NCBI RefSeq assembly: GCF_002161285.1
Contig: NZ_NFHH01000002.1
Span: 124,001 to 188,000 of the forward strand
Direction: 5' to 3'
Length of the DNA stretch: 64,000 nt
DNA from: Blautia sp. An81
GTDB taxonomy: Bacteria > Bacillota > Clostridia > Lachnospirales > Lachnospiraceae
Made by a program: the position numbers and the translations under genes. How positions within the stretch are numbered: the stretch's first letter is position 1; each line of letters starts with the position of its first letter. Under the pieces are notes generated by a model. The model searched no databases and was not told the DNA's origin. It saw nothing but the letters and a program-made list of their open reading frames with translations. Positions 36,649 to 45,232 of this stretch are shown piece after piece.

Positions 36649-37260
36649 GTGAGTACACATATGATGGTGGAGCTGGTGGGATATATTGGCTCCATACTGG
36701 TGCTGATCTCATTTCTTATGACTTCCGTAGTAAAACTTCGGATTATCAATGCAGTGGGAGGAACGATTTTTGCAGTTTACGCCATGATCATTCAATCCTA
36801 TCCTACAGCCCTTATGAATTTCTGCCTGGTAGGGATTAATATTTATTATCTGGTCCGCCTCCGGAAATCAGATAGAAATTATGATTTTATTGAAGGAAAG
36901 CCGGGAGAGTCTATGGTTCAGTATATGATGGATTTTTATCACACAGATATCCAGAAATACTTTCCAATATTTAAAGAAAAACAGCCGGAATGTGATACTG
37001 CATACGTAGTCTGCAAGGATGCTTCACCTGCCGGGCTGTTTCTTGGAAAGAAAGGGGAAAAGGGTGATCTGGAGGTCCTTCTGGACTACTCTGTGCCGGC
37101 ATACAGAGACTGTTCCGTGGGAAATTATCTCTATTCAAAATTAAAAGATCATGGAATCCGCAAAATGATCTTTACAGGAACGCCGGGTCCTCATGAATCT
37201 TATCTGCAGACAATGGGATTTGAAAAAGTAAATGGAGTTTATGTAAAAGAGCTGGCCTGA
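36649..37260 (+). CDS. YgjV-like membrane domain fused to a GNAT acyltransferase-like domain
   Basis: 203 residues from a GTG start after GGGGGAGACG, 12 bp behind deoC. The N-terminal about 75 residues hold three hydrophobic segments (VELVGYIGSILVLISFLMTS, INAVGGTIFAVYAMIIQS, LMNFCLVGINIYYLVRL) like the small YgjV/PnuC-like membrane proteins. The C-terminal part (about 115-203) resembles a GNAT fold: VPAYRDCSVGNYLYSKLKDH, then YLQTMGFEKVNGVYVKEL. The function is unknown; its position suggests co-transcription with the nucleoside operon. Confidence 0.65.
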   Translation: MSTHMMVELVGYIGSILVLISFLMTSVVKLRIINAVGGTIFAVYAMIIQSYPTALMNFCLVGINIYYLVRLRKSDRNYDFIEGKPGESMVQYMMDFYHTDIQKYFPIFKEKQPECDTAYVVCKDASPAGLFLGKKGEKGDLEVLLDYSVPAYRDCSVGNYLYSKLKDHGIRKMIFTGTPGPHESYLQTMGFEKVNGVYVKELA

Positions 37261-37323
37261 AACAGTCTGAGACATAGCTGCCCTGTGGATGAAAAGAAGG
37301 GGAAATTTTTGCCAGGGTTATGA

Positions 37324-37352
37324 TTGCATATCAGAAAAACAAGATGTATAAT
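37324..37352 (+). promoter_or_regulatory. Predicted promoter of the SLC13-like permease gene
   Basis: TTGCAT (37324-37329), 17 bp, TATAAT (37347-37352). It leaves an approximately 85-nt leader before the ATG at 37444, in which no known riboswitch fold was recognised. Confidence 0.6.
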
Positions 37353-37443
37353 AGGGCTGTTTGTCCAAGTCCAGGCCCGTGACCCCGGGATTTTCGGCAA
37401 GGACAGCGCAAAAATTTCGCATGATGTGCAGGGAGACCATTAC

Positions 37444-38565
37444 ATGAAAACTCTGAAAGAATTTTTTAGAAAAGAGACGGTTTTCTGCGTCTCTTTTCTT
37501 CTTGCTCTTATTTCGGCAGCGGTGGTGAGACCGGATCCGGCCTATCTGACTTATCCGGATTACCGGACGCTTGCCCTGTTGTTTTGTTTTATGATCATTG
37601 TAGCCGGATTTCAATGGCTGGGGATATTTTCCCTTTTGGGAGAGACCCTGCTGAAGAAGGCCAGCAGCCTGCGGAACTTGTCTGTGCTTATGGTGCTTTT
37701 GTGCTTTTTCTCAAGTATGATCATCACAAACGACGTGACCCTGATCACTTTTGTACCATTTACCATATTGGTATATCAGATGGTAGGGCGGGAAGACAGG
37801 ATCCTGAGGATCGTGGTGCTGGAGACCATTGCCGCCAACCTGGGAAGTATGGCTACTCCTATAGGAAATCCCCAGAATCTTTATTTATATTCTATGTCGG
37901 GAGTTACTCTGGGAGAGTTTGCACAGGCAGTTTGGCCCTATGCCGGCCTTTCCCTGATCCTTCTGGTATGTATCCTTTTTACAGAAAAAAATGAAGCTTT
38001 AAAGAGTATTGCAGTAAAGGGGCAGAAAGAGGTCCAGATAGGAAAAAACCTGTTCCAGCTTTTGGCATTTGCGGCCTTGCTTTTATTATGCCTGCTGGTA
38101 GTATTTCGGGTCTTTCCATATATTCCGGTGCTGATCTGTGTGGCGGCAGCTGTGCTGGCAGTGAACCGGAGATTATTTGGAAAAGTAGACTATTTTTTGC
38201 TGCTGACTTTTTTGTGTTTCTTCATTTTCATTGGAAATATGAAGCGGATCCCGGAGATCAGCAATACGCTGGCTTCTCTTGTCCAGGGAAAAGAATTGTG
38301 GGCAGGGATCCTCACCAGCCAGATCATCAGCAATGTGCCTGCGGCCATCCTGCTGTCGGGATTTGCAGGAAATTTTTCACTTCTCCTTACAGCGGTTAAT
38401 CTGGGCGGCCTGGGAACCCTGGTGGCTTCACTGGCAAGTCTGATCTCCTTTAAATTTTATACAGTGGAATATCCACAGAGAAAGGGAAGATTTATGGCAG
38501 TCTTTACGGTGTGGAACCTTGTTTTCCTGGGGATCCTTATCTGTGAGGCCCTTATCCTCACATAG
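37444..38565 (+). CDS. SLC13/ArsB-like anion permease
   Basis: 373 residues from ATG 37444 after CAGGGAGACC; the upstream open frame from 37324 overlaps the promoter. About 10-11 membrane segments. The transport signature FFSSMIITNDVTLITFVPFT and the loop ETIAANLGSMATPIGNPQNL, repeated as TSQIISNVPAAILLSGF in the second half, place it in the ion-transporter (DASS/ArsB/NhaD) superfamily. The substrate, a dicarboxylate or inorganic anion, is unknown. Confidence 0.82.
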   Translation: MKTLKEFFRKETVFCVSFLLALISAAVVRPDPAYLTYPDYRTLALLFCFMIIVAGFQWLGIFSLLGETLLKKASSLRNLSVLMVLLCFFSSMIITNDVTLITFVPFTILVYQMVGREDRILRIVVLETIAANLGSMATPIGNPQNLYLYSMSGVTLGEFAQAVWPYAGLSLILLVCILFTEKNEALKSIAVKGQKEVQIGKNLFQLLAFAALLLLCLLVVFRVFPYIPVLICVAAAVLAVNRRLFGKVDYFLLLTFLCFFIFIGNMKRIPEISNTLASLVQGKELWAGILTSQIISNVPAAILLSGFAGNFSLLLTAVNLGGLGTLVASLASLISFKFYTVEYPQRKGRFMAVFTVWNLVFLGILICEALILT

Positions 38566-38636
38566 CTGCCAAGTATATCATCTCGAAAAAATATCCTGGG
38601 TGATCGGTCCGATTGTTTAGGGGACGATGTACTAAT

Positions 38637-38670
38637 GGAAGTCTTTTGACAGAGAAGGCTTCCGTCTTTT
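38637..38670 (+). terminator. Terminator after the SLC13-like gene
   Basis: GGAAGTC (38637-38643) pairs with GGCTTCC (38657-38663) with one G-U pair; 13-nt loop, then GTCTTTTT. Confidence 0.6.
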
Positions 38671-38701
38671 TATGTGGAAGAGAAAAAGTTGAGAATCTCT
38701 C

Positions 38702-38730
38702 TTGTACACCAGAAACCGGGAGCGTATAAT
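38702..38730 (+). promoter_or_regulatory. Predicted promoter of the MATE exporter gene
   Basis: TTGTAC (38702-38707), 17 bp, TATAAT (38725-38730), 39 bp before the ATG. Confidence 0.65.
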
Positions 38731-38768
38731 GTGGGATATCAAAAAGATACGGAGGAGAAAAAAGAAAA

Positions 38769-40112
38769 ATGGACAGGAAAAAGCTCTTTTTTTCCAATAC
38801 AGACCTACGGAAACTGATCCTTCCTCTGGTGGTGGATCAGTTCCTTCAGGCCTTTGTGGGACTGGCAGATTCTGTCATGGTGTCCAGCGTAGGGGAAGCT
38901 GCAGTATCGGGGGTTTCTCTCATTGATACGGTGATGGTTCTGATCATCAATATCTTTACGGCCCTTGCCACAGGCGGAGCAGTCATCGCCGGCCAGTTCC
39001 TGGGCAAGAAAAAGACAGAAATGGCCTGCAAAGCCACAAACCAGCTTTTGGCTTTTACCCTTAAAGCTTCTCTGGCAGTGATGATCCTGGGATATCTGGG
39101 ACGGAATCTGATCACACATGTGATCTTCGGCAATATTGAGGCAGACGTTCTTTATAACTGTAATGTCTATATGATGATCGTCTTTGCCTCCATTCCTATG
39201 ATCGCCCTGTATAATGCAGGGGCAGCGGCTTTCCGGGCAATGGGAAATTCCTCGATTGCTATGAAGACTTCTCTGCTGATGAATGCCATTAATATCTGCG
39301 GGAATGCCGTTTTGATCTATGGGTTCCACAGAGGAGTGGAGGGAGTTGCCATCCCCACTTTAGTTTCCAGAACCGTAGCCTGTATTGTGATGCTGTTTAT
39401 GCTGAACAATCAGAAGCATATGGTTCACATTTATCATCCCTTTTCCTTTAAAACAGACTGGTCTCTGCTGAAAAAGATCCTGTATATCGGAATCCCCAAT
39501 GGCCTGGAGAACAGTATGTTCCAGCTGGGTAAGATCATGGTGCTGAGCATTGTGACTGGATTCGGAACTGCTTCTATTGCAGCGAATGCGGTTTCCAACA
39601 ATGTGGCTACTTTTGCGACTCTTCCGGGAATGGCTATTGGCTTTGCCATGCTTACCGTGGTGTCTCAATGTGTGGGAGCCGGGGACTTTGAACAGGTAAA
39701 ATATTACACCAAAAAGCTGATCAGGATCATTTATATTTCCGCCCTGGCAATTAATATTCTTGTGGTACTGGCTGTGCCTTTTGTGGTGAGTATTTACGGA
39801 CTTTCAGAAGAAGCCAGCAGCTATGCGCGACAGATTTTGTTTTACCATTCTGCCTGTGTAGTGACTATCTGGCCTCTGTCTTTTTCCCTGCCAAATACCC
39901 TGAGAGCGGCGGCAGACGTAAAGTTTACGATGGGAATGTCCATCCTTTCTATGTGGATATTCCGGATAGGATTCAGCGTGGTGCTGGGAGTATATTTGGA
40001 TATGGGAGTATTCGGAGTTTGGGTGGCCATGACTATTGACTGGCTGTTCCGGTCTATATGTTTCGTTACAAGATACATAAGAGGAAAATGGAAACATGCG
40101 GCACTGGTATAG
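38769..40112 (+). CDS. MATE family efflux transporter
   Basis: 447 residues with 12 predicted membrane segments in two similar halves. MATE proteins export cationic compounds or drugs by Na+ or H+ antiport. Visible: LILPLVVDQFLQAFVGLADS and VMVSSVGEAAVSGVSLIDTV in the first half; KILYIGIPNGLENSMFQLGK and SIAANAVSNNVATFATLPGM in the second. GGAGGAG precedes the ATG. It is followed 14 bp later by the pentapeptide-repeat gene; the substrate is not predictable. Confidence 0.93.
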   Translation: MDRKKLFFSNTDLRKLILPLVVDQFLQAFVGLADSVMVSSVGEAAVSGVSLIDTVMVLIINIFTALATGGAVIAGQFLGKKKTEMACKATNQLLAFTLKASLAVMILGYLGRNLITHVIFGNIEADVLYNCNVYMMIVFASIPMIALYNAGAAAFRAMGNSSIAMKTSLLMNAINICGNAVLIYGFHRGVEGVAIPTLVSRTVACIVMLFMLNNQKHMVHIYHPFSFKTDWSLLKKILYIGIPNGLENSMFQLGKIMVLSIVTGFGTASIAANAVSNNVATFATLPGMAIGFAMLTVVSQCVGAGDFEQVKYYTKKLIRIIYISALAINILVVLAVPFVVSIYGLSEEASSYARQILFYHSACVVTIWPLSFSLPNTLRAAADVKFTMGMSILSMWIFRIGFSVVLGVYLDMGVFGVWVAMTIDWLFRSICFVTRYIRGKWKHAALV

Positions 40113-40126
40113 GACGAGAAAAAAGT

Positions 40127-40798
40127 ATGAACAAAAAAGTATTTAAAGAACCAAAGATTCCCGAAGAACTGACAGAGGTAAAGGATGGAGCAGAGCTTAT
40201 CCGGACAGCCAGGGAAGAAGAAGGGGAAATCTTCAGAAGACAGTTTACAGGGACTTTTCTGTCCAGAATTGACGGAAATCATATTTCTTTTCAGCAGGTA
40301 GTGTTCCGGAACTGTAAATTCTTAGGCTGCTCTTTTGACAGAGCCAGCTTCACAGATGTGAAATTTATAGGCTGTGATTTTTCCAATTCCAGTATGAATG
40401 ATGTCTGCTTTAAAAGCTGTGCTTTTGAAAACTGTAAAGCTTTGGGAACAGATTTTTACGGAAGCAATATCCGCCATATCTCCATTGAAAACTGCAATTT
40501 CAGAGATGCAGGCATGGATGCGGTACGTATGAGCTATGTGAAAATCTACCATTCAGATTTTACCGACGCCAGCTTCAGCAAATGTAATATCACCAATGTA
40601 GACTGGAAGGACGACTGCTTTAAAAATGCCAGCTTCTTTAAGACCTGGCTGAAGGATATTGACTTTACAGAGTGTGATATTACAGGCATTGTGATCTCTG
40701 ATGCAAAGGACGAACTGAGGGAAGTGATCGTAAATCTGGAACAGGCCATTGTCCTGGCAAAAAGACTGGGAATTGTGATAAAAGAGCTGGAGAAATAA
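40127..40798 (+). CDS. Pentapeptide-repeat protein
   Basis: 223 residues from ATG 40127; a longer frame from 40058 overlaps the exporter gene. Residues about 55-190 contain A(D/N)LXX-like repeats: FRNCKFLGCSFDRASFTDVK, FIGCDFSNSSMNDVCFKSCA, FENCKALGTDFYGSNIRHIS, FTDASFSKCNITNVDWKDDC. These form a right-handed quadrilateral beta helix. Some such proteins mimic DNA and protect gyrase; no evidence for that here. A charged helix forms the C-terminus. The gap 40799-41056 holds only the guaA promoter. Confidence 0.88.
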   Translation: MNKKVFKEPKIPEELTEVKDGAELIRTAREEEGEIFRRQFTGTFLSRIDGNHISFQQVVFRNCKFLGCSFDRASFTDVKFIGCDFSNSSMNDVCFKSCAFENCKALGTDFYGSNIRHISIENCNFRDAGMDAVRMSYVKIYHSDFTDASFSKCNITNVDWKDDCFKNASFFKTWLKDIDFTECDITGIVISDAKDELREVIVNLEQAIVLAKRLGIVIKELEK

Positions 40799-40943
40799 TC
40801 ATATATGTGGATGAGCTGGATAGATGAGAATATAGAGGGCAGACTGATGCAGTTCAGCAGCAGGCACAGCAGACTATAAGGCAGGAAGAGTACGGCATTT
40901 GGTTTGGAGGATTTCTGCATTCCAAGCCCCAGGGATTTTTTCC

Positions 40944-40972
40944 TTGTAAAATGGATAGGGATAATCTATAAT
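40944..40972 (+). promoter_or_regulatory. Promoter of guaA
   Basis: TTGTAA (40944-40949), 17 bp, TATAAT (40967-40972), about 80 bp before the start. I looked for a purine riboswitch in the leader and saw none. Confidence 0.7.
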
Positions 40973-41056
40973 GAAGTATACAATCCAGGCTGATATCTAA
41001 GGAAGCTGGATAAAATGTTTTTAAATGAAGATAAAGAAGAACAGGAGGACACTTTC

Positions 41057-42601
41057 TTGAAGAGAGAAACCGTTATTGTACTTGACTTTGGCGGCCAGTA
41101 TAATCAGCTGATCGCAAGACGTGTACGTGAATGTAATGTTTACTGCGAAATCTATTCTTATAAAACAGATATTGAAAAGATAAAGGAGATCCAGCCCAAA
41201 GGTATTATCTTTACCGGCGGCCCCAACAGTGCGTATCTGCCGGATTCTCCTACTTATTCAAAGGAAATCTTTGAGCTGGGTGTTCCCATCCTGGGAATCT
41301 GCTACGGCTCTCAGCTTATGATGCATCTTCTGGGAGGAAAAGTAGAAAAGGCTCCTGTAAGAGAATACGGAAAGATTGAGGTTACTGTAGACCAGAAATC
41401 AAAACTCTTTGAGAATGTGTCTGAGAAAACCATCTGCTGGATGAGCCATAACGACTACATCTCCAAACCAGCTCCGGGATTTGAGATCATCGCTCATACA
41501 GATGACTGTCCTGTAGCGGCTGTGGAGAATACAGAAAAGAACCTTTACGCAACTCAGTTCCACCCAGAAGTTCTGCATACAAAAGAAGGCAAAAAGATGC
41601 TTTCCAACTTTGTCTATAATGTATGTCAGTGTGCCGGCGACTGGAAAATGGATTCCTTTGTGGAGGAGACCATCAAAGCTATCCGTGAGAAAGTGGGCAA
41701 TGGAAAAGTCCTGTGTGCTCTTTCCGGCGGCGTAGATTCCTCTGTGGCAGCAGTCCTTCTTTCTAAGGCAGTAGGGAACCAGCTTACCTGTGTGTTTGTA
41801 GACCATGGCCTTCTTCGTAAAAATGAGGGCGATGAGGTTGAGGCTGTATTCGGTCCGGAAGGCCCCTATGACCTGAACTTTATCCGTGTAAATGCTCAGG
41901 AAAGATTCTATGGAAAATTAAAAGGGGTAACAGAACCGGAGAAGAAACGTAAGATCATCGGTGAAGAATTTATCCGTGTATTTGAAGAAGAAGCAAAGAA
42001 GATCGGCACCGTGGACTTCCTGGTACAGGGAACTATTTATCCCGACGTAGTAGAAAGCGGCGTAGGCGGAGAATCCACCGTAATTAAGTCCCACCACAAT
42101 GTAGGAGGACTGCCGGATTACGTTGATTTCAAAGAAATCATCGAGCCTCTCCGTGACCTGTTCAAAGACGAGGTCCGCCAGGCAGGCCTGGAGCTGGGAA
42201 TACCAGAATACCTTGTTTTCAGACAGCCATTCCCAGGCCCGGGACTTGGTATCCGTATCATCGGCGAAGTAACTGCTGAGAAAGTACAGATGGTACAGGA
42301 CGCCGATGCTATCTGGAGAGAAGAGATCGCTAAAGCCGGCATTGACCGGGAAATCGGCCAGTATTTCGCAGCCCTGACCAATATGCAGTCTGTGGGCGTT
42401 ATGGGAGATGAAAGAACCTATGACTATGCCATTGCACTGAGAGCAGTGACCACAACAGACTTTATGACAGCAGAGAGCGCAGAGATCCCATGGGAAGTAA
42501 TCGGACGGACAACCAGCAGGATCGTTAATGAAGTGAAGCACATTAACAGAGTACTGTATGATTGTACGGGGAAACCACCGGCGACGATTGAGTTTGAGTA
42601 A
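41057..42601 (+). CDS. guaA: GMP synthase (glutamine-hydrolysing)
   Basis: 514 residues from TTG 41057, chosen because AGGAGGAC at 41043 is correctly spaced and homologues begin at [18 protein letters not shown]; the open frame extends to ATG 41015. It aminates XMP to GMP. Class I amidotransferase: [20 protein letters not shown] (Cys), [11 protein letters not shown] (His-x-Glu). ATP pyrophosphatase: [21 protein letters not shown]-terminal dimerisation domain ends KPPATIEFE. The 3' end is a probable integration site of the element that follows. Confidence 0.96.
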   Translation: MKRETVIVLDFGGQYNQLIARRVRECNVYCEIYSYKTDIEKIKEIQPKGIIFTGGPNSAYLPDSPTYSKEIFELGVPILGICYGSQLMMHLLGGKVEKAPVREYGKIEVTVDQKSKLFENVSEKTICWMSHNDYISKPAPGFEIIAHTDDCPVAAVENTEKNLYATQFHPEVLHTKEGKKMLSNFVYNVCQCAGDWKMDSFVEETIKAIREKVGNGKVLCALSGGVDSSVAAVLLSKAVGNQLTCVFVDHGLLRKNEGDEVEAVFGPEGPYDLNFIRVNAQERFYGKLKGVTEPEKKRKIIGEEFIRVFEEEAKKIGTVDFLVQGTIYPDVVESGVGGESTVIKSHHNVGGLPDYVDFKEIIEPLRDLFKDEVRQAGLELGIPEYLVFRQPFPGPGLGIRIIGEVTAEKVQMVQDADAIWREEIAKAGIDREIGQYFAALTNMQSVGVMGDERTYDYAIALRAVTTTDFMTAESAEIPWEVIGRTTSRIVNEVKHINRVLYDCTGKPPATIEFE

Positions 42602-42680
42602 GTAAAGAAATCTGAGAACCCGCATAAACAGGGCGTTTGCGACGCATTAGGGGTCTATTTGATAACAAAATGATAACACT
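42590..42680 (+). repeat. Probable left attachment end of the guaA-integrated element
   Basis: GAGTTTGA (42590-42597), the end of guaA, recurs at 52693-52700. Inside the element the arm-like pair GATAACA-AAAT-GATAACACT (42661-42680) closely matches GATAACA-GATT-GATAACACT at 52573-52592. These could be core and arm sites of the tyrosine integrase. Confidence 0.55.
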
Positions 42681-42744
42681 GGATGAAAAGCATTTATTCA
42701 CTTTTCGTCAGAGGTTATCAGGTAAATCCAACTGAAACCGATAG

Positions 42745-42792
42745 AAAAGGTCTTACTGAATTGAGTGAAATCAATTTGGCAAGACCTTTTTT
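42745..42792. terminator. Bidirectional terminator downstream of the repressor gene
   Basis: AAAAGGTCTT (42745-42754) pairs with AAGACCTTTT (42781-42790), with AATTGA-GTGAAA-TCAATT as inner stem. T runs on both strands mean it could stop both the leftward repressor transcript and rightward read-through. Confidence 0.75.
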
Positions 42793-42803
42793 GTTGGCTT
42801 TTT

Positions 42804-43316
42804 TTAATCTGTATTGTTTTCAGCTTTTCGCTTTTCACGCAGAGCGTCCAATTCCTGGCGGGTTTGTTCAGCCTCCATTTTAGGATAGGTATAACGCCAC
42901 TGATCGTATTCTTCTTTGGTGATCTCGCCGGACTCCAGTTTTTCTGCCTGCTGATACCATGCGTTAAACATATCCCACATACTGTGGTAGGTCATTCCGG
43001 TGTCTTTGTCCAGTCGGAGGCAGAGTTCGCCGTCCAGTTTTCCGATTTTCAGACCACGGGTATCTTCCAGTGTAAAGAGAGTGTGCATAAGTCCAATATC
43101 CGTGTCAATATCGGGAACATTCAAAGCGTGAGGCGATACCTCAAAAATCTGTGCCAGTGCGTTTAAATATTTCTCTTTCGGGCTGCGTGCGCCTTTTTCA
43201 TACTGGGCGATACGGACGTCTGCCTGAGAGTCGCTAAAACCCAGAAGTTTGCCCAGATATTTCTGTGTAAAGCCACGGAGCAGCCGGAAATAATGGATTC
43301 TTTCGCCAATAGCCAT
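42804..43316 (-). CDS. CI-like XRE family repressor of the guaA element
   Basis: 170 residues from ATG at 43316, 7 bp after AGGAGA (minus strand). N-terminal HTH: IHYFRLLRGFTQKYLGKLLG then FSDSQADVRIAQYEKGARSP. The C-terminal part (WYQQAEKLESGEITKEEYDQ) is charged and lacks a LexA-type peptidase motif, so no self-cleavage is expected. It is divergent from the excisionase-integrase genes, with four 18-bp operators between; repression of integrase expression is the likely role. Confidence 0.8.
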   Translation of the reverse strand: MAIGERIHYFRLLRGFTQKYLGKLLGFSDSQADVRIAQYEKGARSPKEKYLNALAQIFEVSPHALNVPDIDTDIGLMHTLFTLEDTRGLKIGKLDGELCLRLDKDTGMTYHSMWDMFNAWYQQAEKLESGEITKEEYDQWRYTYPKMEAEQTRQELDALREKRKAENNTD

Positions 43317-43353
43317 AACCATTCTCCTATCTGAAGTCTTTTGATAGGTTGAG

Positions 43354-43475
43354 TATAACATAAAAGTATAGGAACAATCAAGAAAAACCAATACAAAAAA
43401 GTATAGAAATTTCTGTAAAACCACTTGACCAATACAGAAAAGTATAGTAATATGTGACTATACAAAAATGTATAG
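43354..43475. promoter_or_regulatory. Divergent control region with four 18-bp repressor operators
   Basis: Copies at 43354-43371, 43389-43406, 43430-43447 and 43458-43475; the last is a perfect dyad CTATAC-AAAAAT-GTATAG, the others keep a perfect GTATAG arm. The rightward promoter TTGACC (43425) -17- TAATAT (43448-43453) has operator 3 exactly in its spacer. A leftward promoter (TTGATT 43381-43376, TATACT near 43357-43352) overlaps operator 1. A further copy is at 52657-52674. Confidence 0.82.
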
Positions 43476-43500
43476 AATAAATAAGAAAGAGAGGTAGCTT

Positions 43501-43695
43501 ATGGAGAAAATGTTTATGCGAGTGAGCGAAGTCATGGAGGCGCTGGATGTTTCCGAGTCTTATGCTTACAAATTGATCCGAAAACTCAACAAAGAACTGG
43601 AAAAGACAGGGTGTGTTACAATTCCCGGCAGGATTGACCGCAAGTTTTTTTATGAACAGTTTTACGGTACACAGTCATACGAAGGGAGGAATTAG
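43501..43695 (+). CDS. Excisionase-like small HTH protein
   Basis: 64 residues. The HTH reads MRVSEVMEALDVSESYAYKL then IRKLNKELEKTGCVTIPGRI, like MerR/Xis-type excisionases that start with an ability to bend att DNA. GAGAGGTAG precedes the ATG. It lies 2 bp upstream of the integrase gene under the operator-covered promoter. Confidence 0.8.
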   Translation: MEKMFMRVSEVMEALDVSESYAYKLIRKLNKELEKTGCVTIPGRIDRKFFYEQFYGTQSYEGRN

Positions 43696-43697
43696 AA

Positions 43698-44807
43698 GTG
43701 CCGGTATACAAAACTGAGAAAAATGGAACTTGGTATGCAATGGTGCGCTATAAAGACTGGAAAGGGGAGCGTAAGCAGAAATGCCAGCGTGGGTTTGCTA
43801 CTAAGCGGGAGGCGCAGGAGTGGGAACGGCAGTTTCAGTTGCAGAAACAGGCAAATATGGATATGACGTTAGAGAGTTTCTGCAAGTTGTATGAGGCAGA
43901 TGTGCGTCCACGATTGAAAGAAAACACATGGCTTACTAAGGAAAGCATTATTCAAAGCAAAATTCTTCCTTATCTGGGGCAGAGAAAAATGTCTGAGATC
44001 ACGGCAAAAGATGTGATCGACTGGCAGAATGAAATGCGGAGCCAGAAAGGGAAAACAGGTAAGCCCGTATCTCCCACCTATCTGAAAACAATCCACGGAC
44101 AGTTGAGTTCTATTTTCAACCATGCGATCCGCTACTATGATCTGAATATCAATCCGGCGAGAAAGGCAGGAACCATGGGAGCGGAAGAAAACAAAGAAAT
44201 GTTGTTCTGGACGAAAGAAGAATATCTGAAATTTGCTGAAGAGATGATGGATAAACCTCTTTCCTACTATGCATTTGAAATGTTGTATTGGTGTGGCATC
44301 AGGGAGGGGGAACTGTTGGCATTGACACCAGCGGACTTCGATTTTGATAACCAGACAGTCACGATCAATAAATCCTATCAGCGATTAAAGGGCAGGGATG
44401 TAATTACCAGTCCAAAAACAAAGAAAAGTAATCGAATAATAAAAATGCCCCAGTTTCTCTCGGAGGAAATGGAGGACTGTATGAAATTGTATTACAGTTT
44501 GAAACCCACAGATCGATTGTTTCCGGTTACAAAACACTATTTATCTCATGAGATGGACAGGGGATGCAAAGCTGCCGGGGTAAAACGGATCAGAATCCAT
44601 GACCTTCGTCACAGCCATGTTTCCTTGTTGATAGATATGGGTTTTACTGCACTGGCGATTGGAGATCGGGTGGGGCATGAAAGCGAAAAGATTACTTACC
44701 GATATGCACACCTGTTTCCTTCAAAGCAGACAGAAATGGCAGACAAGCTCAATATTGAAAGGATTAGAAGTGAGACAGAGAAAGGAGAAAACAAATTATG
44801 TCAGTAA
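43698..44807 (+). CDS. Tyrosine integrase of the guaA element
   Basis: 369 residues from GTG 43698 after GGGAGGAATTAGAA. An N-terminal AP2-like arm-binding domain (VYKTEKNGTWYAMVRYKDWK), a SAM-like core-binding domain, then the catalytic domain with R (CGIREGELLALTP), HxxR (IHDLRHSHVSLLIDMG), H (DRVGHESEKITYRYAHL) and the nucleophile Tyr in TYRYAHLF. All catalytic residues are present. It probably integrates at the guaA 3' end. Confidence 0.93.
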   Translation: MPVYKTEKNGTWYAMVRYKDWKGERKQKCQRGFATKREAQEWERQFQLQKQANMDMTLESFCKLYEADVRPRLKENTWLTKESIIQSKILPYLGQRKMSEITAKDVIDWQNEMRSQKGKTGKPVSPTYLKTIHGQLSSIFNHAIRYYDLNINPARKAGTMGAEENKEMLFWTKEEYLKFAEEMMDKPLSYYAFEMLYWCGIREGELLALTPADFDFDNQTVTINKSYQRLKGRDVITSPKTKKSNRIIKMPQFLSEEMEDCMKLYYSLKPTDRLFPVTKHYLSHEMDRGCKAAGVKRIRIHDLRHSHVSLLIDMGFTALAIGDRVGHESEKITYRYAHLFPSKQTEMADKLNIERIRSETEKGENKLCQ

Positions 44808-45127
44808 AGGTTTTGGACAGGCAAGGGCGCTGGAGAAATAAGATTGTAGCGTTCCGGGTATCGCCGGAAGAAGACGAGCAGCTTGAGATAGCTGTAAGGT
44901 TATCGGGATTAACAAAGCAGGATTATATTGTCCGCCGCCTGCAGGAAAAAGAGATTGTAGTGGTGGGAAATCCAAGAGTGTACAAGGCTTTGAAAAATGA
45001 ACTGGAAAAGGTATTGGAGCAGTTGGAACGCATAGAGGCAGGCGCCGGCGTTTCCAGAGATTTATTAGATACAATTGAACTGATTACAAAGACAATGCAG
45101 GGTATGAAAGATGAAAAAAGCCTTTAA
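44798..45127 (+). CDS. Ribbon-helix-helix / MobC-like relaxosome protein
   Basis: 109 residues; start overlaps the integrase stop by 10 bp, with AGAAAGGAGAA before it. KIVAFRVSPEEDEQLEIAVR, then LSGLTKQDYIVRRLQEKEIV, is the RHH fold seen in MobC-type plasmid mobilization proteins. The C-terminal helix (ALKNELEKVLEQLERIEAGA) may oligomerise. The likely role is binding near oriT. Confidence 0.72.
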   Translation: MSVKVLDRQGRWRNKIVAFRVSPEEDEQLEIAVRLSGLTKQDYIVRRLQEKEIVVVGNPRVYKALKNELEKVLEQLERIEAGAGVSRDLLDTIELITKTMQGMKDEKSL

Positions 45128-45232
45128 GTGTCGGCAAACACCTAAAGGCAAGGACTTGGTAAAATACCAAAATCAATCTATCTGTATTCTACCAGAGTCC
45201 CATAATGCTTTCAACCAGAAATGGAGGTAAAT

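Noticed and set aside
38566-38768. Gap before the MATE gene, considered for a multidrug-sensing riboswitch
   Set aside because: Only a terminator and a promoter are visible, with a leader of about 30 nt that is too short for an aptamer.
40800-41056. Purine riboswitch before guaA
   Set aside because: No conserved purine-aptamer core or three-way junction was found; only a sigma-A promoter is visible.
42683-43166. Plus-strand open frames opposite the XRE repressor
   Set aside because: The minus strand encodes a clear HTH protein with a ribosome site and operators; the plus frames are composition artefacts.
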